Assembly (NCBI RefSeq): GCF_024519465.1 | Contig: NZ_JALJRW010000029.1 | Location: 1 to 41,308, forward strand | Direction of reading: 5' to 3' | DNA: 41,308 nucleotides | Source of the DNA: Stenotrophomonas sp. Ste86 | GTDB lineage: Bacteria > Pseudomonadota > Gammaproteobacteria > Xanthomonadales > Xanthomonadaceae | Program-made: the position numbers and the translations under genes | Notes under the pieces: generated by a model | Databases searched by the model: none | What the model saw: the letters and a program-made list of their open reading frames with translations, nothing else | Told to the model about the DNA's origin: nothing | Shown: positions 18,230 through 25,420 of the stretch, in pieces | How the letters are laid out: each line of letters begins with the position of its first letter | Numbering within the stretch: position 1 is the stretch's first letter

Positions 18230-19159
18230 TCAGGGCTTGCTGGCGATCAGCGAAATGACTTCGAAATGCGGCGGGCGTTTTTCGCGGGTCACCGTTTCCA
18301 GGCTGGACACGACCAACCCGGCTTTCTCGGCGAACTTGCGCAGTTCCTTGTCCGAGAAGCCCAGGTTGACGTGACCGTAGGCATCCACTGCCGCCTTGTG
18401 TTCGTGGCGGGCCAGGCTGCACAGCAGCAGGCGACCGCCCGAGCGCAGCACGCGCGCGCCTTCGGCCACGGCCTGGGCCGGCTTGGCGGCGTAGGTCAGG
18501 GCATGCATCAGCACCACCAGGTCGAAGCTGCGGTCCTTGAACGGCAGCGCATGCATGTCGCCTTCGCGCACTTCCACGTTGGCCAGCCGGCGCAGTCGCT
18601 CGCTGGCGGCAGCGACCACGCGCGCGCTGGTGTCGATGCAGACATAGCGCTTGGCATGCGGGGCCACCAGTTCAGCCAGCACGCCGTCGCCGGAGGCGAT
18701 ATCCAGCACATCCCCGGTTTCCAGCAGCGGCAGCGCGGTGCGTGCCAGCGCTTCCCAGGTGCGGCCGGGGGAGTAGTGGCGCTCCATGTCGCCGGCCACG
18801 CTGTCGGCCCAGTTCTGGTCGGCGGCGCGGCTGGCCAGTACGGCGGCGACGCGTTCAGCATCCTGGCGCAGCAGCGGATCGTCGCTGCCGGTGCTCAGTG
18901 CATGCCACAATGCACGCTGCGCCGGGTCCAGCGCGGCGTCGTCGAAGCGGTAATACGCCGACACGCCGGCACGCCGGTCGCGCACCAGGCCGGCTTCCTT
19001 GAGCCGGGCCAGGTGGGTGGACACGCGTGGCTGCGCCAGCGTGGTGATGGCCGACAGCTCGGCCACGGTCAATTCTTCCTGCTCCAGCAGCGTGAGCAGG
19101 CGTACGCGGGTGGCGTCGGCGAACACTTTCAGCCGGACCGACCAGTCCTCGAGATCCAT
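18230..19159 (-). CDS. ArsR-family regulator fused to a methyltransferase domain (SahR-like)
   Basis: 309 aa. Residues about 5-90 form an ArsR winged helix (VFADATRVRLLTLLEQEELTVAELSAITTLAQPRVSTHLARLKEAGLV). It lacks the CVC metal site of ArsR/SmtB metalloregulators. Residues about 140-300 form a class I SAM-binding methyltransferase fold (VLDIASGDGVLAELV, then EGDMHALPF). This layout and its place at the head of metH match SahR, the known S-adenosylhomocysteine-responsive repressor of SAM-cycle genes in Proteobacteria. If so, it senses SAH and represses this operon. A 30-bp palindrome (19162-19191) covers the predicted start region. Catalytic methyltransfer is possible but not expected. Confidence 0.85.
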   Translation of the reverse strand: MDLEDWSVRLKVFADATRVRLLTLLEQEELTVAELSAITTLAQPRVSTHLARLKEAGLVRDRRAGVSAYYRFDDAALDPAQRALWHALSTGSDDPLLRQDAERVAAVLASRAADQNWADSVAGDMERHYSPGRTWEALARTALPLLETGDVLDIASGDGVLAELVAPHAKRYVCIDTSARVVAAASERLRRLANVEVREGDMHALPFKDRSFDLVVLMHALTYAAKPAQAVAEGARVLRSGGRLLLCSLARHEHKAAVDAYGHVNLGFSDKELRKFAEKAGLVVSSLETVTREKRPPHFEVISLIASKP

Positions 19160-19161
19160 TG

Positions 19162-19191
19162 AATATCTACCTATCGCGATATAGAGATATT
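19162..19191. promoter_or_regulatory. Predicted SahR-like operator, 30-bp palindrome
   Basis: The sequence has the form AATATCT-N3-TATCGCGATA-N3-AGATATT, symmetric at all positions except the two N3 gaps. It is strikingly AT-rich for its surroundings, begins 3 nt from the regulator's ATG and overlaps the predicted -10 and transcription start. It is probably the autoregulatory site of the ArsR-methyltransferase protein. Confidence 0.78.
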
Positions 19192-19217
19192 TTCGCCCCG
19201 GGCCGGTGCCGGGTCAA
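19189..19217 (-). promoter_or_regulatory. Promoter of the sahR-metH operon
   Basis: On the minus strand, -35 TTGACC (19217-19212) is separated by 17 nt from -10 GAAAAT (19194-19189). The expected start point falls inside the 30-bp palindrome, giving a leader of about 20 nt before the ATG at 19159. Confidence 0.55.
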
Positions 19218-19306
19218 GTCAGCCGACATTGACCGGCCCCCGGTACAATCGCCGCACCTGGACGCGCGCTGCGCGGCCAAAATCACCATGTTCCCGGGAG
19301 GGTGTT

Positions 19307-20455
19307 GTGGATTTCAGTTTTACCGAAGAGCAGTTGATGCTGCAGGACGTTGCGCGCCGCATCGCCCAGGAAAAGATCGCGCCCAGCGCCGAGCACCATG
19401 ACCGGACCGGCGAGTTTCCGCTGGAGAACATCCGCCTGCTGGGAGAAAACGGGCTGATGGGCATTGAAGTGCCGGCCGAATACGGCGGCGCGGGCATGGA
19501 CCCGATCGCCTACGTGCTGGCGATGGTGGAGGTCGCCGCCGGCGACGCGGCGCATTCGACCATCATGTCGGTCAACAACTCGCTGTTCTGCAACGGCATC
19601 CTCACCCACGGCAGCGAAGCGCAGAAGCAGACCTACGTGCGCGCCATCGCCGAGGGCGAGGCCATCGGTGCGTTCGCGCTGACCGAGCCGCAGTCCGGTT
19701 CGGACGCCACGGCGATGCGTTGCCGCGCGGTCAAGCAGGCCGACGGCAGCTTCGTGATCAACGGCAAGAAGAGCTGGATCACCTCCGGCCCGGTCGCCAA
19801 GTACATCGTGCTGTTTGCGATGACCGACCCGGACCAGGGCGCGCGCGGGATCAGCGCGTTCATGATCGACACCGACAAGGCCGGCTTCCACCGCGGCAAG
19901 ACCGAGCCGAAGCTGGGCATCCGGGCCTCGGCCACCTGCGAAATCGAGTTCCAGGATTACGTGGCCAGCGCCGACGACGTGCTGGGCAAGGAGGGCGAGG
20001 GCTTCAAGATCGCAATGGGCGTCCTCGACGCCGGTCGCATCGGCATCGCCTCGCAGGCCATCGGCATCGCCCGCGCCGCCTATGAAGCCACGGTCGAGTA
20101 CGTGAAGGACCGCAAGGCCTTCGGGGCGGCCATCGGCACGTTCCAGATGACCCAAGCCAAGATCGCCGACATGAAGTGCAAGCTGGACGCAGCCTTGCTG
20201 CTGACCCTGCGCGCGGCATGGGTGAAGGGCCAGGGCAAGCGTTTCAGCAACGAAGCGGCCATCGCCAAGCTGACCGCCTCCGAAGCGGCGATGTGGATCA
20301 CCCACCAGGCCGTGCAGATCCACGGCGGCATGGGGTACTCCAAGGAAATGCCGCTGGAGCGTTACTTCCGTGATGCCAAGATCACCGAGATCTATGAGGG
20401 CACCTCGGAGATCCAGCGGCTGGTGATTGCGCGCAACGAGACCGGGCTGCGCTGA
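19307..20455 (+). CDS. Short-chain acyl-CoA dehydrogenase
   Basis: 382 aa. The GTG at 19307 is chosen because GGGAGG lies 8 nt upstream and VDFSFTEEQLMLQD is the standard N-terminus of the family; a longer frame to 19229 adds unrelated residues. The FAD-binding FALTEPQSGSDA and WITSGPVAKYIVLFA, the RIGIASQAIGIARAAYE helix and the catalytic Glu364 in YEGTSEIQRLVIAR are all present. It oxidises short acyl-CoA or branched acyl-CoA at the alpha-beta bond, passing electrons to ETF. It is divergent from the sahR-metH operon and stands alone; no other beta-oxidation gene is adjacent. Confidence 0.94.
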   Translation: MDFSFTEEQLMLQDVARRIAQEKIAPSAEHHDRTGEFPLENIRLLGENGLMGIEVPAEYGGAGMDPIAYVLAMVEVAAGDAAHSTIMSVNNSLFCNGILTHGSEAQKQTYVRAIAEGEAIGAFALTEPQSGSDATAMRCRAVKQADGSFVINGKKSWITSGPVAKYIVLFAMTDPDQGARGISAFMIDTDKAGFHRGKTEPKLGIRASATCEIEFQDYVASADDVLGKEGEGFKIAMGVLDAGRIGIASQAIGIARAAYEATVEYVKDRKAFGAAIGTFQMTQAKIADMKCKLDAALLLTLRAAWVKGQGKRFSNEAAIAKLTASEAAMWITHQAVQIHGGMGYSKEMPLERYFRDAKITEIYEGTSEIQRLVIARNETGLR

Positions 20456-20465
20456 GCAGGCCAAG

Positions 20466-20488
20466 GGCGGCGCCGCAATGGCGCCGCC
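20466..20488. terminator. Hairpin between convergent genes
   Basis: A perfect 9-bp GC stem (20466-20474 with 20480-20488, loop GCAAT) lies between the stops of the acyl-CoA dehydrogenase (20455) and the convergent minus-strand gene (20508). No T-run is present on either side. It may serve both genes. Confidence 0.45.
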
Positions 20489-20507
20489 TGATTACCGTGG
20501 GCGCACG

Positions 20508-21410
20508 CTACCAGCTTGAGCAGGCGATCGTTTCGCCGTTCCACGTGCAGCGCAGCCTCAACGTCTCGATCCCGGAATCGTCCAACTGCATGCCGTACAG
20601 TTTGGCGGCCTGCATCCACTCACGCATCGTGAGGGGATCGGGGAAGTAATGGTCCCCGGCAAAAATATCGCCGGCCTCCGGCCCGGTAGCGGATGCGTCA
20701 GGAATCGGATTGCCCTGGGCGTCCCGGCTCTTTCCTTTCACGTAACGTGCTTGATCCACTGAGTTCGGCTCAATCACGAGGTGGGTCTGCGATCCGTCGC
20801 GCCATGTGATCTTGTAGGTCACAGAATCGACGCCAAAGAGGCGGCTGACGAAGCTCAAGCCAACCGATGACAACGTGGTGGAGATCGAATTCCATGCGGT
20901 GCTGCCTGTCGTGGCGCCAGAGAACGCGGCGCCGATGCGGCTCTCAAGCCTTGCGCGGCCCGTGGCGGACTGGACGACATCGTAGGCGCTGTAGTCCTTG
21001 AGCTCCTCCGGAAAGACAATGCCATTGGCCGCGCCCGGGTCGTCAGGGTGGACCGGGATCACCGCCCCGTTGCCTGCTGCCTGCGGCGCGCCCAACGAAC
21101 TGGCAGATGCATCCTGATTGGCAAGCCCCATGATGCGCTGGAAGGCGCTGGATACCGGCGACGGAACTGCCGTAGTGATGGCCCTGTAGCGCTTTAGCTC
21201 ACGGTCGTACTCGACCTCGAAGCCATGGAGCTTTACTTGGGCCAGATCGACCACGAGCGTGGTTCCGGTGCCTGAGCTTGCGGCAATCTGGCGTGGATTG
21301 ACGCAGTTGTCGCAGACGACAAGTCCACCGGCGTGCGCGTCGCCTGACAGGAACAGTCCGGCTTCCAGCAGCAGCGACAGTGACGTGGTAGCGAAAACAC
21401 GGTGCTTCAT
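20508..21410 (-). CDS. Unrecognised exported protein
   Basis: 300 aa; I do not recognise a family. A Sec signal peptide is clear (MKHRVFATT then a hydrophobic core ending GDAHA, about residue 27). The mature N-terminus has a CDNC pair (residues 33-36) and the C-terminus two more cysteines (LRCTWNGETIACSSW), so two disulfides are possible. Between them lie a beta-rich segment (TTLVVDLAQVKLHGFEVEYD), a Ser/Gly/Ala-rich stretch and YKITWRDGSQTHLVIEPNS. The gene looks less GC-rich than its neighbours and stands alone between convergent and divergent genes, which suggests recent gain. No enzyme motif or sorting signal is visible. Confidence 0.75.
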   Translation of the reverse strand: MKHRVFATTSLSLLLEAGLFLSGDAHAGGLVVCDNCVNPRQIAASSGTGTTLVVDLAQVKLHGFEVEYDRELKRYRAITTAVPSPVSSAFQRIMGLANQDASASSLGAPQAAGNGAVIPVHPDDPGAANGIVFPEELKDYSAYDVVQSATGRARLESRIGAAFSGATTGSTAWNSISTTLSSVGLSFVSRLFGVDSVTYKITWRDGSQTHLVIEPNSVDQARYVKGKSRDAQGNPIPDASATGPEAGDIFAGDHYFPDPLTMREWMQAAKLYGMQLDDSGIETLRLRCTWNGETIACSSW

Positions 21411-21564
21411 GGTGTTTCTCCCCCGTTGAGCGCGACGGGCCGGTCATCCGGCGTGGATCGCGTGAGGGTCTTTTGTATCCCTACGGGTCACCGAAGACCG
21501 TGGCGCCGTCTACAGATGGATAACGATGTGTCGATCACGACATGGTGAGGCGTGGACGTCAGGG

Positions 21565-21589
21565 GTAGGTGCCGACCGTTGGTCGGCAC
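21565..21589 (+). repeat. Single SMAG-like REP palindrome
   Basis: The element begins GTAGGTGCCGACC and closes with GGTCGGCAC around a GTT loop, the GTAG-headed form of a SMAG-type REP. It lies 45 nt upstream of the small membrane protein gene starting at 21635, where a promoter would be expected. Confidence 0.75.
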
Positions 21590-21634
21590 GCCGATTGAGG
21601 CAGAATGTGCACTCGTTTTTTTGCCGGACATCCC

Positions 21635-21928
21635 ATGCTGATTTACCGAGGCGCAGGTTTCCTGACCCTGCTCACCCCCATCGCCACGTTGCTGCTGCTG
21701 ATGTGGCTGTGGCCCGACCCTGCCGTTGCCAAGGGCAATACCTCACTGACGCAGCTGCTGGTCGGATTCGGGATTGGTGCGGCGATCAATGTGCTGCTGG
21801 GTCTGGTGCTCAATCGCGGCCCACGTGCGCCGGGTGAGCGTGCCCGCCATCATTTCTTCTTCGTGCCGATGCAGTGGCCGTCGCTGGTGATCGTGGTCGT
21901 CTGCGCGGCGGTGGCGCTGCTGCGCTGA
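21635..21928 (+). CDS. Small integral membrane protein
   Basis: 97 aa. The ATG at 21635 puts the first hydrophobic helix near the N-terminus; an upstream in-frame start at 21605 is less likely. Three hydrophobic segments are visible (about 7-24, 44-61 and 80-96) separated by a short periplasmic-type loop and a basic stretch (NRGPRAPGERARHH). No family or motif is recognised. The ribosome site is weak. It is followed directly by a REP array and stands alone. It may be a lineage-restricted membrane protein. Confidence 0.6.
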   Translation: MLIYRGAGFLTLLTPIATLLLLMWLWPDPAVAKGNTSLTQLLVGFGIGAAINVLLGLVLNRGPRAPGERARHHFFFVPMQWPSLVIVVVCAAVALLR

Positions 21929-21934
21929 CGCACG

Positions 21935-22052
21935 GTAGTGCCAGCCGCTGGCCGGCAACCAGGCGGTGCATGCAGGACAGGGCAGTGCCGGCCGCGGGCC
22001 GGCAACCAGGCGGTGCATGCAGGACAGGGTAGTGCCGGCCGCTGGCCGGCAA
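21935..22052 (+). repeat. Tandem array of three SMAG-like REPs, 47-bp period
   Basis: Three 24-bp palindromes at 21935-21958, 21982-22005 and 22029-22052 start exactly 47 bp apart. The two 23-bp spacers are identical to each other. Copies one and three begin GTAGTGCC, copy two GCAGTGCC, and copy one carries a G-to-A change in the left arm. Identical spacers show that the array grew by duplicating the REP and spacer together. Confidence 0.88.
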
Positions 22053-22086
22053 CCAGGCGGTCCGTGCATGGCACGTATCTGGAGGA

Positions 22087-22108
22087 GCCGGCCAGCGGCC
22101 GGCACTAC
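22087..22108 (-). repeat. SMAG-like REP in inverted orientation
   Basis: On the minus strand this reads GTAGTGCCGGCC then GCTGGCCGGC, the same palindrome as the array copies. It is 34 bp from the third array copy and faces it, giving the REP pair arrangement that in other bacteria makes a composite stem-loop (BIME-like). Confidence 0.82.
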
Positions 22109-22179
22109 CGGAGCGAGGCATGCATCCGAACATGCGCCCGCCGATGAAAGGCTACCACCTGGCAATGCACCGCCCACAA

Positions 22180-22207
22180 AAAAGCCCCGGCTCGCGCCGG
22201 GGCTTTT
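22180..22207 (-). terminator. Intrinsic terminator of the RND pump operon
   Basis: A 12-bp stem (22180-22191 with 22196-22207, loop TCGC) lies 24 nt after the stop of the RND gene. On the minus strand the GC-rich part is followed by a run of six T residues, a strong intrinsic terminator. Confidence 0.88.
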
Positions 22208-22231
22208 CCGTTTCAGGGCGTTACCGCCGGA

Positions 22232-25200
22232 TCAACGATCCGGACGGTGCGCCGTGTTCGCTTCGCCCTGGCGCTCCAGGAACTCCTTGGACGGTTCGTC
22301 CAGCTTGTCGCCCAGCATGCGGCGGACCACCACGAAGAACACCGGAATCATCAGCAGACCCAGGAAGGTGGCGAACACCATGCCGCCGATCACGCCGGTA
22401 CCGATTGCATGACGCGCATTGGCGCCGGCACCGGTGGAGATGGCCATCGGCACCACGCCCATGATGAAGGCGAACGAGGTCATCAGGATGGGACGGAAAC
22501 GCAGGCGCGAGGCTTCGATGGTCGCTTCGCGCAGGTTCTTGCCCGCCGCCCGCTGTTCCACCGCGAACTCCACGATCAGGATCGCGTTCTTGGCCGCCAG
22601 GCCGATCACCGTGATCAGGCCGATCTTGAAGTACAGATCGTTGGGCAGGCCGCGTGCCAGCGAGAACGCCAGCGCACCGAGCACGCCCAGCGGCACCACC
22701 AACAGCACCGCCACCGGGATCGACCAGCTCTCATACAGCGCGGCCAGGCACAGGAACACCACCACGATGGACAGCACCAGCAGCAGGGTGGCCGCATTGC
22801 CCGCCAGGATTTCCTGGTAGGACATACCCGACCAGTCGTAACCGAAGCCGGCCGGCAGGTCGTCGCTGACGATCCGTTCCATCGCCTGCATCGCTTCACC
22901 CGAGCTGCGCCCGGCGGCCTGCGAACCGACGATGTTCACCGCCGAATAGCCGTTGTAGCGGCTCAGCGACGGCGGTGCGGACACCCACTCGGACTTCACC
23001 ACGGTGCTCAGCGGGATCATCGCCTGCGTGCCGTCGGGATTGGTCTGCAGGGTGCTGGGCGTGTAGAAGCTGTTCAACGACTCCGCGCCCGTGCGGTACG
23101 GGCCATCGGCCTGCAGGGTCACGCGCTTGATGCGGCCTTCATAGAAGAAGTCGTTGACGTACACCGGGGCCAGCATCAGCTGGATCGTGCTGTACACGTC
23201 CGACACCGACAGGCCCATGGTCTGCGCCTGCACGCGGTCCACGTGCAACTGCAGCTGCGGCGCGTTTTCCAGGCCGTTGGGGCGCACGCCGGTCAGCAGG
23301 TCGCTTTCCTGTGCGGCCTTGCCGAGCAGGATGTTGCGCGCCTGCGTCAGCTGGTCGTAGCCGGCACCGCCACGGTCCTGCAGCCACATGTCGAAGCCGC
23401 CGAACTGGCCCAGGCCCTGCACGGTGGGCAGGTTGACCACGAAGATCTGCGCTTCCTTGATGCCGTAGAACGCGCCGTTCATGTTGTTGATGAACTCGGG
23501 CACGGTGACGTCGCGGTCGGCCCACGGCTTGAGCCGGATGAAGCCCATGCCGACGTTTTCGCCGGAACCGACGAAGCTGAAACCGGCCACCTGCAGCATG
23601 CCCTCGAAGCCATCCTGCTTCTCCAGCACGCCACGCATCTGCGCGAACGCCGCGTTGGTCTGCGACTTGGTCGAGCCCGGCGGCAGCTGCACGATCGCCA
23701 GCGCATAGCCCTGGTCTTCCTCGGGCAGGAAGCTGCCCGGCATGCGCGTGAACAGGAAACCGCACAGCGCGGTGAGCACCACGAACAGGATCATCCAGCG
23801 CGGGGCATGCTTCACCGCCGAGGTGATATGGCCGACGTAGGTGTTGCTGACCTTGTCGTAGTACTTGTTGAAGGTGCGGTAGACGACGTTCGGATTGTCG
23901 TTGTGCGTGGGCTTGAGGAAGGTCGCGCACAGCGCCGGGGTGAAGCCCAGCGCCAGGAACGCCGAGAACGCCATGGCGATGGCGATGGTCAGCGCGAACT
24001 GCTTGTAGATTTCGCCGGCCGCACCGCCCTGCAGGGCCGAGGGAATGAACACCGCCGCCAGCACCACAGTGATGGCCACCACCGCGCCGGTGATCTGGGT
24101 CATGGCCTTCTGGGTGGCGGCCTTGGGCGGCAGCTTCTCCTCGGTCATGATGCGTTCGACGTTCTCGATGACCACGATGGCGTCATCGACCACGATGCCG
24201 ATCGCCAGCACCATCGCAAACAGGGTCAGCTGGTTGATGGTGAAACCGATGATGCTCATGCCCAGGAACGTGCCGAGCAGGGCCACCGGGATGACCAGGG
24301 TCGGGATCAGGGTGGCGCGGAAGTTCTGCAGGAAGATCAGCATCACCAGGAACACCAGCACGACCGCTTCGATCAGGGTCTTGACCACTTCCTCGATCGA
24401 GATCTTGACGAAAGTGGTGCTGTCGTACGGCGAGAACCAGCTGACACCGGCCGGGAAGCTCGGGGACAGTTCGTCCATCTTGGCGGTGACCGAATTGGCC
24501 ACGTTCAAGGCGTTGGCGCCCGGCAGCAGCTGGATCGCGAAGGCACCGGTGGGCTTGCCGTTGTACTGGGTGTCAAAGCCGTAGTTGTTCGCACCGAAGG
24601 CAATACGGGCGATGTCCTTGAGCAACACGCGCGAGCCGTCGGCATTGGCGCGCAGGATGATGTTCTCGAACTCCTGCGGCGAGCTGAAGCGGCCTTCGGC
24701 CGAGACCGTGGCGGTGAAGTAGTGGCCTTCCGGGGACGGATCCGAGCCCAGCGAACCGGCCGCGAACTGCACGTTCTGGTCCTTGATCGCGGCCAACACC
24801 TGGCTGGCCGACAGGCCGTAGCCCTGCATCTTTTCCGGGTTGAGCCAGATGTTCATGGCGTACTCGGAACCGAACTGCTGGGTGCTGCCGACGCCGGGAA
24901 TACGCGAGATCTGGTCGAGCACGCGCGAACCGACGATGTCGTTGAGCGCATCCCGGTTGATGGAGGCATTGTCGGACTGCAGCGCCACCACCATCAGGAA
25001 GCCGGCGTTGGCCTTGGCCACCACCACGCCCTGCTGGGTCACCTCGGTGGGCAGGCGGGGGGTCGCCAGCGACACTTTGTTCTGCACCTGGACCTGGGCG
25101 ATGTCCGCATCGGTGCCGGTCTCGAAGGTCAGGGTGATGGTGACGCGGCCGTTGGAGGCCGAGGAAGAGCTGAAGTACAGCAGGTGATCGATACCGGTCA

Positions 25201-25405
25201 GCTGCTGCTCGATGACCTGGGTGACCGACTTTTCGGCGGTGTCGGCGCTGGCGCCGGGGTAGGTGGCGCTCACCGTCACCTGGGGCGGTGCGATGCTTGG
25301 ATAGGACTCCACGCCCAGGCCAAGGATCGAGATCACGCCCGCAAGCGAGATCAGGATCGCGACCACCCAGGCGAAGACCGGGTGTTCAATGAAAAATTTA
25401 GGCAT
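22232..25405 (-). CDS. RND efflux pump, HAE1 family (AcrB/MexB-like)
   Basis: 1057 aa, full length for the family. It starts MPKFFIEHPVFAWVVAI, with the membrane helices and two large periplasmic loops expected. The proton-relay residues are visible as the Asp pair in LAIGIVVDDAIVVIENVERIM and the Lys in GLAAKNAILIVEFA. It should export hydrophobic drugs or metabolites with proton antiport as a trimer. It lies 15 nt after the membrane-fusion protein. No outer-membrane channel is encoded here, so it must borrow a TolC-type protein. It is one of the several Sme-like pumps of Stenotrophomonas; I cannot tell which with confidence. Confidence 0.94.
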   Translation of the reverse strand: MPKFFIEHPVFAWVVAILISLAGVISILGLGVESYPSIAPPQVTVSATYPGASADTAEKSVTQVIEQQLTGIDHLLYFSSSSASNGRVTITLTFETGTDADIAQVQVQNKVSLATPRLPTEVTQQGVVVAKANAGFLMVVALQSDNASINRDALNDIVGSRVLDQISRIPGVGSTQQFGSEYAMNIWLNPEKMQGYGLSASQVLAAIKDQNVQFAAGSLGSDPSPEGHYFTATVSAEGRFSSPQEFENIILRANADGSRVLLKDIARIAFGANNYGFDTQYNGKPTGAFAIQLLPGANALNVANSVTAKMDELSPSFPAGVSWFSPYDSTTFVKISIEEVVKTLIEAVVLVFLVMLIFLQNFRATLIPTLVIPVALLGTFLGMSIIGFTINQLTLFAMVLAIGIVVDDAIVVIENVERIMTEEKLPPKAATQKAMTQITGAVVAITVVLAAVFIPSALQGGAAGEIYKQFALTIAIAMAFSAFLALGFTPALCATFLKPTHNDNPNVVYRTFNKYYDKVSNTYVGHITSAVKHAPRWMILFVVLTALCGFLFTRMPGSFLPEEDQGYALAIVQLPPGSTKSQTNAAFAQMRGVLEKQDGFEGMLQVAGFSFVGSGENVGMGFIRLKPWADRDVTVPEFINNMNGAFYGIKEAQIFVVNLPTVQGLGQFGGFDMWLQDRGGAGYDQLTQARNILLGKAAQESDLLTGVRPNGLENAPQLQLHVDRVQAQTMGLSVSDVYSTIQLMLAPVYVNDFFYEGRIKRVTLQADGPYRTGAESLNSFYTPSTLQTNPDGTQAMIPLSTVVKSEWVSAPPSLSRYNGYSAVNIVGSQAAGRSSGEAMQAMERIVSDDLPAGFGYDWSGMSYQEILAGNAATLLLVLSIVVVFLCLAALYESWSIPVAVLLVVPLGVLGALAFSLARGLPNDLYFKIGLITVIGLAAKNAILIVEFAVEQRAAGKNLREATIEASRLRFRPILMTSFAFIMGVVPMAISTGAGANARHAIGTGVIGGMVFATFLGLLMIPVFFVVVRRMLGDKLDEPSKEFLERQGEANTAHRPDR

Positions 25406-25420
25406 GACGGATGATTCCCG

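Larger units (their letters stand above)
21929..22231. other. Intergenic region filled by REP sequences and a terminator
   Basis: This 303-bp stretch holds three tandem REPs (21935-22052), a fourth in the opposite orientation (22087-22108) and the RND operon terminator (22180-22207). Open frames across the REPs are repeat artefacts. Confidence 0.8.

Noticed and set aside
18230..19159. Metalloregulator of the ArsR/SmtB kind
   Set aside because: The metal-binding cysteine motif is missing and a methyltransferase domain is fused, so a SahR-like sensor fits better.
21743..22177. Frames of 70-144 aa across the second REP array, both strands
   Set aside because: Repeat-derived peptides with no initiation signal, overlapping the small membrane protein gene antisense.
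22247..25414. A 1055-aa open frame antisense to the RND pump gene
   Set aside because: It is very His/Gln/Arg-rich with no domain, the usual mirror frame in high-GC genes; the sense frame is a full-length HAE1 pump.
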